The position numbers and the translations under genes are program-made. From assembly GCA_035720425.1 (NCBI GenBank), contig DASTOB010000195.1, positions 1 to 8,576 on the forward strand: 8,576 nucleotides of DNA, read 5' to 3'. Of this stretch, positions 1-6,483 are shown in pieces; the stretch's first letter is position 1; each line of letters opens with the position of its first letter. The notes beneath the pieces are model-generated. The model was not told the origin of the DNA. It made no database searches and was given only the letters and a program-made list of their open reading frames with translations. The DNA is from DASTOB01 sp035720425. Its GTDB lineage: Bacteria > Chloroflexota > Limnocylindria > Limnocylindrales > CSP1-4.

Positions 1-1
1 G

Positions 2-1402
2 ATCGCGTCCGCCTACCCGACCGCCGGAGGCCTCTACTACTGGGCCTCCAAGATGAAGAACAAGAACTGGGGCTGGTGGACCGCATGGTTCAACCTGATC
101 GGCCAGTTCGCGATCGTGGCCGGCATCAACTACGCGGCCGCAGCATTCCTCAATGGGACGATCATCAACCGGGTCATCGGCAGCGACTTCAACACGACGG
201 AGATCATCCCGGGCGTCCTCAACGGCCAGCTCGTGACGATGGGCGTCCTCATGCTCGTCCAGCTGGCGATGAACATCGCCGGAATCAACCTCGTGGCGCT
301 GCTCAACCAGGTCAGCGTGTGGTGGCACATCGTCATCGTCGGCGCCGTCGTCGTCCTCGTGTTCGTCACCGGCAAGCCGGATGAATCCGGGCTGACCCTG
401 TTCGCGATCGAGCCGCTCGACACGGCCGGCAGTTGGGACAACAACCTCGGGTTCATCCACTTGACCTACGGCCCGGCAATCTCGTATCCGGTGATCCTCG
501 CCTTCTTCTTCTCGCTCCTCCAGGCCAACTGGACGTACACGGGGTATGACGCGTCGGCCCACGTCGCAGAGGAGACCGTCGGAGCCCGCGTCGCGAGCGC
601 GTGGGGCCTGTTCCTCTCGGTCGCCGTGTCCGCCGTCGTCGGGTTCATCTTCCTGCTCGCCCTGACGACCCATCTGCCGGACCTGTCGACCCTCTTCCCG
701 GCTTCGCTCGGCGAGGACCTGTCGGGCGCCAGCCAGTACTACTTCGGTGGCGGCGTCGCGGTCATCGAGATCCTGAACTACAACCTCGGCCAGCTCGGCG
801 ACGTGCTGTCGGCCGGCATCGCGATTGCCATGGCGTTCTGCGGACTGTCGTCGGTCGCGTCGGCCGGCCGGATGCTCTACGCATTCAGCCGCGACGACGG
901 GCTGCCCGGCGCGGGCTGGCTCAAGAAGGTCTCGCATCGCTACCGGACCCCGGCCAACGCGCTCATCGCGATGGTCGTCGTGTCGTGGCTCTTCACCGTT
1001 GCCGCGTTCATCGTCGGCACCGGCACGGCGATCGTGATCATCACCGCGATCAGCACGATCTTCCTGTACGCCGCCTACGGGATCTGCATCTACCTCGGCC
1101 AGGCCACGTCGGCCTGGACGAGCGAGCGGGTCTGGAGCCTGGGGCGCTGGTCCCGGCCGATCGCCTACGTGGCGGTGTTCTGGGTCATCGTGCTCATGAT
1201 CCTGTTCAGCTTCCCGACCTCCGGGAACATCAGCTGGCCGTTCATGATCGGGACGGTCGTCCTCCTGCTCGTCTACTACTTCGGCTGGGCGCGCTCGCGC
1301 TTCCAGGGCCCCCGGGTCATGGGCGCGGAGGCGGAGCTGACCGAGCTGGAGAAGGAGTTCGAGCACGCGGCGGAGGAGCTCAAGGGCCCCACCACCGCGT
1401 GA
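2..1402 (+). CDS. APC-superfamily permease, ACT (amino acid/choline/GABA) type, 5'-truncated
   Basis: Inner-membrane secondary transporter, probably importing an amine or amino acid. The reading frame is open to the left edge and codes for the family motif YPTAGGLYYW at 14-43, so the true start is outside the window and the ATG at 53 is internal. About 466 codons are visible; ACT-type members are usually a little over 500 residues, so roughly TM1 and part of TM2 are missing. Numbered from the ATG at 53, clear hydrophobic helices include about 8-33, 60-86, 87-107, 143-160, 181-206, 250-275, 301-322, 326-348, 369-387 and 395-412. The loop motif GYDASAHVAEET (164-175) and SRDDGLPG (279-286) are typical of bacterial and fungal choline/GABA/polyamine-like permeases. 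The tail (from about 424) is Glu-rich, hydrophilic and probably cytoplasmic. It precedes the GS-like gene by 76 bp, so it likely feeds that enzyme. The family is secure, the substrate is not. Confidence 0.93.
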   Translation: MASAYPTAGGLYYWASKMKNKNWGWWTAWFNLIGQFAIVAGINYAAAAFLNGTIINRVIGSDFNTTEIIPGVLNGQLVTMGVLMLVQLAMNIAGINLVALLNQVSVWWHIVIVGAVVVLVFVTGKPDESGLTLFAIEPLDTAGSWDNNLGFIHLTYGPAISYPVILAFFFSLLQANWTYTGYDASAHVAEETVGARVASAWGLFLSVAVSAVVGFIFLLALTTHLPDLSTLFPASLGEDLSGASQYYFGGGVAVIEILNYNLGQLGDVLSAGIAIAMAFCGLSSVASAGRMLYAFSRDDGLPGAGWLKKVSHRYRTPANALIAMVVVSWLFTVAAFIVGTGTAIVIITAISTIFLYAAYGICIYLGQATSAWTSERVWSLGRWSRPIAYVAVFWVIVLMILFSFPTSGNISWPFMIGTVVLLLVYYFGWARSRFQGPRVMGAEAELTELEKEFEHAAEELKGPTTA

Positions 1403-1417
1403 CCCACCTGCGATAGC

Positions 1418-1452
1418 GCGAGGGCCGGCCGGGAGTCCCGGCCGGCCCTCGC
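1418..1452. terminator. Perfect 17-bp palindromic hairpin after the permease gene
   Basis: The arms are GCGAGGGCCGGCCGGGA (1418-1434) and its exact reverse complement (1436-1452), around a single central G. With a realistic 3- to 5-nt loop this still leaves a 15-16 bp stem that is almost all G:C. It begins 16 nt after the permease stop and ends 26 nt before the next start. No T-tract follows on either strand, so it is not a canonical intrinsic terminator. It could be a T-less terminator of a high-GC genome, an attenuator, or an mRNA 3'-end stabiliser that sets permease and ligase levels differently. Confidence 0.7.
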
Positions 1453-1466
1453 ATCAGCGGCGAGCG

Positions 1467-1474
1467 AAAGAGGA
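1467..1474 (+). promoter_or_regulatory. Ribosome binding site of the GS-like gene
   Basis: AAAGAGGA with core GAGG at 1470-1473 lies 5 nt before the ATG at 1479. This is good spacing and supports that start. Confidence 0.7.
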
Positions 1475-1478
1475 CACG

Positions 1479-2867
1479 ATGAGCGATCACGGCGACAAGC
1501 ACCCGCGCCTCGCGGAACTCGAGGCCATGGTCCGTGACGGACGAATCGACACGCTCGTCGTGGCGATCACGGACATGCAGGGCCGCCTCATGGGCAAGCG
1601 CGTCCAGGCGCAGGCGTTCCTCAACGGCGTGATCGACCATGGGGCGCACTTCTGTACGTACCTGCTCGGCACGGACATGGAGATGAACACGCCGGAAGGC
1701 TTCCGGCTCATGAACTGGGAGACGGGTTACGGTGACTGGGTCGCCGCTCCGGTGTGGGACACGCTCCGGATCCCGCCGTGGCTCGAGCGGACCGCGATCG
1801 TCCTGTCCGACACGATCGACGAGGAGACGCACGAGGAGATCCCGGTCTCGCCGCGGACGATCCTCAAACGCCAGGTCGCGCGGGCGACGGATCTCGGCCT
1901 CAGCGTGAAGGCCGGCTCCGAGTTCGAGTTCTACGTCCTGCGCGATTCGTGGGAGCAGCTTGCCGAGACCGGCTGGGGGATCCCGCGCACGTTCGGACAC
2001 TACAACGAGGACTACCACCTCCTGCAGGCAACGAAGGCGGAGCCGCTCCACCGTCTCCTGCGCAACCAGATGACCGAGGCGCGCATCCCGGTCGAGTTCA
2101 GCAAGGGCGAGGCGGCGCCCGGCCAGCACGAGGTGAACATCCGCTACGACGACGTGCTCGAGTCGGCGGACCGGAGCGTCCTGTTCAAGCACGGCGCGAA
2201 GGAGATCGCGTACCTCAACGGCTGGGGCATCACGTTCATGTCCAAGCCGGACCACCGCTGGACCGGCTCGTCCGGCCACCTCCACATGAGCGTCTGGGAC
2301 GCCGGCGGCGAGCGCTCGCTCATGCACCAGGAGGGCAGCGAGCGGCCGTACGGCATGAGCGACACGATGGCCTGGTTCCTGGCCGGGATGATGGCCCTCT
2401 CGCGCGAGCTGTCCGTGTTCATCGCCCCGAACATCAACTCATACAAGCGGTACGCCTCGCTGTCGTGGGCCCCGGTCAACATCGTCTGGGGTCGGGACAA
2501 CCGGACGACCGGCTTCCGGGTCGTCGGGCACGGCCAGAGCCTCCACATCGAGGACCGCTTCCCGGGCGGAGACATGAACGCCTATCTGACCTACGCGGCG
2601 ATGATCGGGGCCGGGCTGTGGGGCATCGAGCGGCGGCTGCAGCCGCCGGCGGAGTTCAAGGGCAACGGCTACGTCGCGACCGGCGTCCCGCGCATGCCGC
2701 GCGCGCTGTATGAGGCCATCTCCGAGCTGGAGCGGAGCGAGGCGGCGGTCGACATCTTCGGCCAGGACGTCGTCGACCACTACCTCAACGCGGCGCGCGT
2801 CGAGCAGCACACCTACGACTCGATCGTTCACGACTGGGACCGCGAGCGGTATCTCGAACGAGGCTGA
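1479..2867 (+). CDS. Glutamine-synthetase-family gamma-glutamyl-amine ligase (GlnA3/GlnA4/PuuA-like)
   Basis: ATP-dependent cytosolic ligase that joins the gamma-carboxyl of glutamate to an amine. It is 462 aa, about the usual length. GS features in order: an N-terminal beta-grasp-like region (about 20-110); metal/substrate residues E148 and E150 in AGSEFEFYV; E211 and E218 around APGQHE; the ATP-site histidines in SSGHLHMS (264-271); NINSYKRY (318-325); NRTTGFRVV (341-349); and E358/R360 in HIEDRFPGG. The catalytic set is intact. The NLYDLP adenylylation motif of housekeeping GSI-beta is absent, and NINSYKRY/NRTTGFR is the form seen in GS-like enzymes that act on amines (polyamines, ethanolamine, isopropylamine) rather than ammonia. 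Downstream SDR, distal ALDH and upstream permease support an amine-catabolic role. Housekeeping GS activity cannot be excluded, but is less likely. Confidence 0.9.
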   Translation: MSDHGDKHPRLAELEAMVRDGRIDTLVVAITDMQGRLMGKRVQAQAFLNGVIDHGAHFCTYLLGTDMEMNTPEGFRLMNWETGYGDWVAAPVWDTLRIPPWLERTAIVLSDTIDEETHEEIPVSPRTILKRQVARATDLGLSVKAGSEFEFYVLRDSWEQLAETGWGIPRTFGHYNEDYHLLQATKAEPLHRLLRNQMTEARIPVEFSKGEAAPGQHEVNIRYDDVLESADRSVLFKHGAKEIAYLNGWGITFMSKPDHRWTGSSGHLHMSVWDAGGERSLMHQEGSERPYGMSDTMAWFLAGMMALSRELSVFIAPNINSYKRYASLSWAPVNIVWGRDNRTTGFRVVGHGQSLHIEDRFPGGDMNAYLTYAAMIGAGLWGIERRLQPPAEFKGNGYVATGVPRMPRALYEAISELERSEAAVDIFGQDVVDHYLNAARVEQHTYDSIVHDWDRERYLERG

Positions 2868-2882
2868 CACCATCCCGACAGC

Positions 2883-2906
2883 GAGGAACACGCCGAGGAG
2901 CACGCC
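2883..2906 (+). repeat. Tandem 12-bp repeat carrying two Shine-Dalgarno sequences
   Basis: GAGGAACACGCC (2883-2894) is followed directly by GAGGAGCACGCC (2895-2906), an 11/12 match, in the 40-bp gap before the SDR. The second copy puts GAGGAG 7 nt before the ATG at 2908 and is the likely ribosome binding site. The first copy is too far upstream (about 20 nt) to serve this start directly. Confidence 0.75.
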
Positions 2907-2907
2907 A

Positions 2908-3675
2908 ATGCGGCTGGAGGACAAGGTCACGATCATCACCGGGGGAGCGAGCGGCATGGGTCGCGTCGCCGCCGGCCTGTTCGCCCGCGAGGGAGCCCGG
3001 CTCGTCCTCGCCGACGTGAGCGAGGAAGCCGTCGAGAGCGCGGCAGCGGACGTCCGCGCCGCCGGCGGCCAGGCGACGGCCGTGGTGGCCGACGTATCGC
3101 GCGACGACGACGCGCGCCGGATGGTCGACCACGCCGTCGCGACGTTCGGCCGTGTCGACGTGCTCTACAACAACGCCGGGATCATGCCCGCGGCGGACCA
3201 CTCCGTCGTGGACACGGACGTCGCGACGTGGGACGCTGTCATGGCGGTCAACGTGCGCGGCGTGTTCCTCGGCTGCAAGTACGCGATCCCGCGAATGGTC
3301 GACCAGGGCGCCGGATCGATCATCAACATCGCGAGCTTCGTGGCCATCCTCGGCTGCTCGGTGCCGCAGGACGCGTACACCGCCTCGAAGGGGGCGGTGC
3401 TGTCCCTGACCCGCAGCCTCGCCGTCCAGTTCGGTCCGCACGGCGTGCGATCGAACGCCATCTGCCCGGGCCCGGTCGAGACGCCGCTGCTCATGGACTG
3501 GCTGGTCAAGGACGAGGAGGCGAAGCGGATCCGTCTGGCGCGGAACCCGACCGGTCGATTCGGCAAGCCGGAGGAGATCGTCTGGATGGCGGTCTATCTC
3601 GCGTCGGACGAGTCGCGCTGGACGAACGGCGCGTCGCTCGTCGTCGACGGCGGGATCACCGTCAACTACTTCTAG
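2908..3675 (+). CDS. Short-chain dehydrogenase/reductase (classical SDR)
   Basis: NAD(P)(H)-dependent oxidoreductase, 255 aa, the normal length for a classical cytosolic SDR. The Rossmann motif TGGASGMG is at 11-18. An Asp at the end of beta-2 (D36, in LADVS) predicts preference for NAD(H). NNAG is at 88-91. The catalytic tetrad is complete: N115, S143, Y157 and K161 (YTASK). PGPVETP (187-193) follows. The start at 2908 was chosen because GAGGAG lies 7 nt upstream; an earlier in-frame start at 2710 would overlap the GS-like gene by about 160 bp and add a non-family N-terminus. It sits 40 bp after the GS-like gene and is probably cotranscribed with it. In context it may oxidise a gamma-glutamylated amino alcohol, or the free one, to an aldehyde. 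Many SDRs of this type are annotated as 3-oxoacyl-ACP reductase or glucose dehydrogenase, so the substrate is inference. Confidence 0.92.
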   Translation: MRLEDKVTIITGGASGMGRVAAGLFAREGARLVLADVSEEAVESAAADVRAAGGQATAVVADVSRDDDARRMVDHAVATFGRVDVLYNNAGIMPAADHSVVDTDVATWDAVMAVNVRGVFLGCKYAIPRMVDQGAGSIINIASFVAILGCSVPQDAYTASKGAVLSLTRSLAVQFGPHGVRSNAICPGPVETPLLMDWLVKDEEAKRIRLARNPTGRFGKPEEIVWMAVYLASDESRWTNGASLVVDGGITVNYF

Positions 3676-3693
3676 TTGCCGCTGCGACCCGGG

Positions 3694-3699
3694 TAGAAT
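3694..3699 (+). promoter_or_regulatory. Possible -10 box upstream of ppgK
   Basis: TAGAAT (5/6 to TATAAT) lies 39 nt before the ppgK start inside otherwise GC-rich DNA. No -35 is seen at 17 bp spacing (TTGCCG at 3676 is only 12 bp away). The surrounding 3686-3701 sequence is closely similar to that around the TATCAT box upstream of the ALDH gene, which raises its plausibility. Confidence 0.4.
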
Positions 3700-3703
3700 C
3701 GCC

Positions 3704-3722
3704 GCCCGGTCGACGGCCGGGC
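3704..3722. other. Small GC hairpin between the SDR and ppgK
   Basis: GCCCGG (3704-3709) can pair with CCGGGC (3717-3722) around a 7-nt loop. No T-tract follows. It could be a weak 3' hairpin of the SDR transcript or lie in the 5' leader of ppgK, ending 4 nt before its Shine-Dalgarno. Confidence 0.3.
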
Positions 3723-3726
3723 GCGC

Positions 3727-3733
3727 AGGGAGG
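3727..3733 (+). promoter_or_regulatory. Ribosome binding site deciding the GTG start of ppgK
   Basis: AGGGAGG is a near-perfect Shine-Dalgarno ending 5 nt before GTG at 3739. It fixes this GTG as the start although no ATG is nearby. Confidence 0.75.
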
Positions 3734-3738
3734 CGGAC

Positions 3739-4539
3739 GTGGGCGAGGGCGGCATCGCGATCGGGGTCGACGTCGGGGGCAGCGGGATCAAGGCGGGGGC
3801 GGTCGACGTCGCCGCGGGTACGCTCGTGGGGCCGCGGATCCGGGTGGTGACCCCGACGCCGTCGACGCCCGATGCGGTCGTGCGGTCGATCGCCCGGCTC
3901 GCCAACCGGGTGGCCAAGGCGGCTGGCGTGCCCGCGGCGCCGGTCGGCGTCGGCGTCCCCGCCGTCGTCATGGATGGGGTCACGAAGTCGGCCGCGAACA
4001 TCGACGCCGGCTGGGTCGACTTCGACGCGGAGACGGCCCTCCGCGCGACGCTCAAGCGCCCCGTCCTCGTGCTCAACGACGCGGATGCGGCCGGCACCGC
4101 CGAGATGCGCTTCGGGGCCGGAGCCGGCGAGATGGGCAGCGTGCTCCTCCTCACCCTCGGGACGGGCGTCGGATCCGCCCTGTTCCACGACGGCCGACTC
4201 GTCCCGAACCTCGAACTCGGCCACATGGAGATCCGTGGCCGCGACGCCGAGCGTCGCTCAGCGGCCGCCGCGCGGGTCCGCCGGGGCTTGTCGTGGAAGG
4301 CCTGGGCGGCGGACCTCGACGAGCACCTCCACGCCATCGACACGCTGTTCTCGCCGAACCTGTTCATCATCGGCGGCGGGGTGAGCAAGCGCTCGGAGAA
4401 GTTCCTCCCTCGCCTCACGGTTCGGCCGCGGATCGTGCCCGCCCGGCTGCTCAACGACGCCGGGATCGTCGGCGCGGCGATGGCCGCCGCGGAACGGTTC
4501 GGTGCGGTGGCCCCACCGGAGGCGGCGTCGGGCGCCTGA
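3739..4539 (+). CDS. ppgK: Polyphosphate glucokinase (ROK family)
   Basis: Phosphorylates glucose to glucose-6-phosphate using inorganic polyphosphate, and often ATP, in the cytosol. It is 266 aa, typical of actinobacterial-type PPGK. The N-terminal phosphate-binding loop DVGGSGIK is at 11-18. NDADAAGTAE (113-122) carries the catalytic Asp D114. LGTGVGS (140-146) is the second phosphate-binding loop. ELGHMEI (159-165) supplies sugar-binding E159 and H162. GLSWKAW and IIGGGVSKRSEKF in the C-terminal third are PPGK hallmarks. The ROK zinc motif CxCGxxGCxE is absent, as expected for strict PPGKs, and the protein has no cysteine. It starts with GTG behind a strong AGGGAGG. It is 63 bp after the SDR and 36 bp before the Kef antiporter on the same strand. 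Confidence in the family is high; polyphosphate-only versus dual ATP use cannot be read from sequence. Confidence 0.93.
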   Translation: MGEGGIAIGVDVGGSGIKAGAVDVAAGTLVGPRIRVVTPTPSTPDAVVRSIARLANRVAKAAGVPAAPVGVGVPAVVMDGVTKSAANIDAGWVDFDAETALRATLKRPVLVLNDADAAGTAEMRFGAGAGEMGSVLLLTLGTGVGSALFHDGRLVPNLELGHMEIRGRDAERRSAAAARVRRGLSWKAWAADLDEHLHAIDTLFSPNLFIIGGGVSKRSEKFLPRLTVRPRIVPARLLNDAGIVGAAMAAAERFGAVAPPEAASGA

Positions 4540-4575
4540 GCGCGTACCGGCAGTCCGTCTCCGCCCGATCGGACC

Positions 4576-6348
4576 ATGCCGGACCTTCCGTTCGTCGGCC
4601 TCGAGCTCGAGCTGAGCGAGCAGCTCGGGTTCCTGCTCAACCTCGGGGTCGCGGTCGCGGCAGCCCTCGTCGGCGGCGCCGTGGCGGTCCGGTTCGGCCA
4701 GCCGGCCGTCCTCGGCTACGTCCTTGCCGGGGTCGCGATCGGGCCGTTCACGCCCGGCTTCGTCGGCGACGTAGATCGGATCTCCGCCCTCGCCGACGTC
4801 GGGATCGTCCTCCTCCTGTTCGCCCTCGGCGTCCAGTTCTCGATTCGCGAGCTGCGCGAGGTCCAGCGCGTCGCCCTGCCCGGCGGCATCGCCCAGATCG
4901 CGATCGTCCTCAGTGTCGGAGCCGGGCTCGTCGCGTTGCTCGGGTTCGAGGTCCGCTCGGCGCTCGTGATCGGCGCCTGCCTGTCGATCTCGTCGACCCT
5001 CGTCGTCCTCAAGTCGCTGCTCGACCGCGGCGAGATCGACAGCCTCCACGGCCGGACGGCGATCGGCTGGTCGATTGTCCAGGACATCGCGACGATCGTG
5101 TTCATCGTCGCCCTCCCGCCGCTGGCCGGCGCGGACCTCGTCGGCCCGCTCGCCCTCGCCCTCGGCAAGGCCGCCCTGTTCCTCGCCATCGCCTATCTCG
5201 GCGGGACGCGGTTCCTGCCGTGGGTGTTCGCGACGATCGCCCGCTTCCGCTCCCCGGAGCTGTTCCTCCTTGCCGTCGTCGCGACCGCCCTGCTGACCGC
5301 CTTCGCGTCGAGCGCGGTGTTCGGGCTGTCTGTCGCGCTCGGCGCGTTCGTGGCCGGGATCCTCGTGTCCGAATCGGAGCTGTCGTACCAGGCGGCCGCG
5401 GAGATCATCCCGTTCCGCGATCTGTTCGCCGTGCTGTTCTTCGTGTCGGTCGGCATGCTCGTCGATCCGGCCGCCCTTGCCGCCGAGGCACCGCTCGTCG
5501 CCCTGCTCGTGGTCGTCGCCGTGGTCGGCAAGGGCGTGCTCACCGCGGCGCTCGGTCGGGCGCTCGGGCTGCCGCTGCGCTCGGCGATCCTGCTGGGTGC
5601 GGCGATGTCCCAGGTCGGCGAGTTCAGCTTCCTCATCGCCGAGGAGGCGCTCGACCTCGGGATCTTCGACGCGGCCACCTCGAACCTCGTCCTCGGCACC
5701 GCCGTCGTGTCGATTCTCGTGAGCCCGATCGCCCTCCGCATCGCGACCGGTACCGCAGAGCGCTGGGAGGCCGCCGTCGACCGGGCGACCGGCCCGGCCC
5801 CGCCGCGACCCGGCGACGCCCCGACGACGCGCACCGAGCTCGCCTTTGCGCCGGTCGCCGGCGAACAGCGAGCCGGCGTGGTCGTGCTCGGCGCGGGACG
5901 CGTCGGGCGGGTCATCGTCCAGGCGGTCCGCAACCGCGGCTTCCGCTGCGTCGTCGTCGATCGCGACCAGCACCGGCTCGAGGACGCCGCCCGGATGGGC
6001 GCGGCGACCCTCTACGGCGACGCCGCCAACAGCACGATCCTCGCGCGCTGCGGACTCGAGCGGGCGCGGGTCCTCGTCGTCGCGATCTCCGACCCGATGA
6101 CCGCCCGGCTCGCGACGGAGCGGGCCCGGCGGCTCAACCCGAATCTCACCGTCGCCGCCCGCGCCCACGGCCGGCGCGAGGCGAACAAGCTCCGGGCCGC
6201 CGGGGCCGGCAGGGTCGCGGACCCCGAGGCGGAGGCGGCGTTCGAGCTCGCCCGTCACGCGCTCGGACGGATGGGCGTGGCCGGGCCGGAGCTGGCGGCG
6301 ATCCTGGCCGGGCTGCGCCGCGACTCGTACGGCCCCGACGCGCGCTAA
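4576..6348 (+). CDS. CPA2 monovalent cation/proton antiporter with TrkA-N domain (Kef/YbaL type)
   Basis: Inner-membrane K+ (or Na+)/H+ antiporter or K+ efflux protein of 590 aa. Residues about 17-390 form a multi-helix Na+/H+-exchanger domain with FGQPAVLGYVLAGVAIGP (40-57), LLLFALGVQFS (79-89), the buried Gln-Asp pair Q169-D170 in GWSIVQDIA expected at the ion/proton site, and SQVGEFSF (345-352). A Pro-rich linker (about 404-425) joins a cytoplasmic TrkA-N/RCK Rossmann domain: GAGRVG (439-444), VDRD (461-464) and YGDA (480-483), which bind NAD(H) or another nucleotide. The protein ends soon after this fold, so no TrkA-C (RCK_C) domain is visible. The start lies 36 bp after ppgK and has only a weak GATCGGA before it; it is supported by the short hydrophilic lead into the first helix. 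Probably cotranscribed with ppgK. Ion specificity is not shown. Confidence 0.92.
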   Translation: MPDLPFVGLELELSEQLGFLLNLGVAVAAALVGGAVAVRFGQPAVLGYVLAGVAIGPFTPGFVGDVDRISALADVGIVLLLFALGVQFSIRELREVQRVALPGGIAQIAIVLSVGAGLVALLGFEVRSALVIGACLSISSTLVVLKSLLDRGEIDSLHGRTAIGWSIVQDIATIVFIVALPPLAGADLVGPLALALGKAALFLAIAYLGGTRFLPWVFATIARFRSPELFLLAVVATALLTAFASSAVFGLSVALGAFVAGILVSESELSYQAAAEIIPFRDLFAVLFFVSVGMLVDPAALAAEAPLVALLVVVAVVGKGVLTAALGRALGLPLRSAILLGAAMSQVGEFSFLIAEEALDLGIFDAATSNLVLGTAVVSILVSPIALRIATGTAERWEAAVDRATGPAPPRPGDAPTTRTELAFAPVAGEQRAGVVVLGAGRVGRVIVQAVRNRGFRCVVVDRDQHRLEDAARMGAATLYGDAANSTILARCGLERARVLVVAISDPMTARLATERARRLNPNLTVAARAHGRREANKLRAAGAGRVADPEAEAAFELARHALGRMGVAGPELAAILAGLRRDSYGPDAR

Positions 6349-6365
6349 CCAACCCGTGCCCGAGC

Positions 6366-6399
6366 CTGGGCGGCGGGCGCCTGGGCGGCGGGCACCTGG
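6366..6399 (+). repeat. 15-bp tandem repeat forming a G-quadruplex motif
   Basis: CTGGGCGGCGGGCGC (6366-6380) is followed directly by CTGGGCGGCGGGCAC (6381-6395, 14/15 match) and a partial third copy, CTGG (6396-6399). On the + strand this gives four GGG runs at 6368-6370, 6375-6377, 6383-6385 and 6390-6392, separated by loops of 4, 5 and 4 nt. That meets the standard G3+N1-7 quadruplex rule. It begins 18 nt after the antiporter stop. Confidence 0.75.
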
Positions 6400-6411
6400 T
6401 CGGACCCGGCG

Positions 6412-6417
6412 TATCAT
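6412..6417 (+). promoter_or_regulatory. Possible -10 box upstream of the ALDH gene
   Basis: TATCAT (5/6 to TATAAT) lies 66 nt before the ALDH start and 19 nt after the last G-run of the quadruplex repeat. The -35 position is inside or next to that repeat and has no TTGACA-like hexamer. The flanks (GACCCGG before, CG after) match those of the ppgK -10-like box. Confidence 0.45.
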
Positions 6418-6468
6418 CGGATTCCACGTTCCGATGGCCCCCGCGCCGCGCGCCCCCGACGCGCCTCC

Positions 6469-6474
6469 GAGAGG
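6469..6474 (+). promoter_or_regulatory. Ribosome binding site of the ALDH gene
   Basis: GAGAGG ends 9 nt before the ATG at 6484 and supports that start. Confidence 0.65.
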
Positions 6475-6483
6475 TACCCGACG

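Noticed and set aside
53..55. ATG at 53 as the permease start
   Set aside because: The frame is open upstream and encodes the conserved YPTAGGLYYW motif, so the gene begins before the window.
2710..2907. In-frame N-terminal extension of the SDR from an ATG inside the GS-like gene
   Set aside because: The extra 66 residues are Ser/Arg/Thr-rich and unlike any SDR. The ATG at 2908 has a well-placed GAGGAG and gives the family's normal N-terminus.
3676..3681. TTGCCG as the -35 partner of TAGAAT
   Set aside because: Spacing is only 12 bp, too short for a normal sigma-70-type promoter.
3765..3810. G-run cluster at the start of ppgK as a second G-quadruplex
   Set aside because: The runs encode the Gly-rich phosphate-binding loop, and two of the loops are 8 nt, longer than the usual limit.
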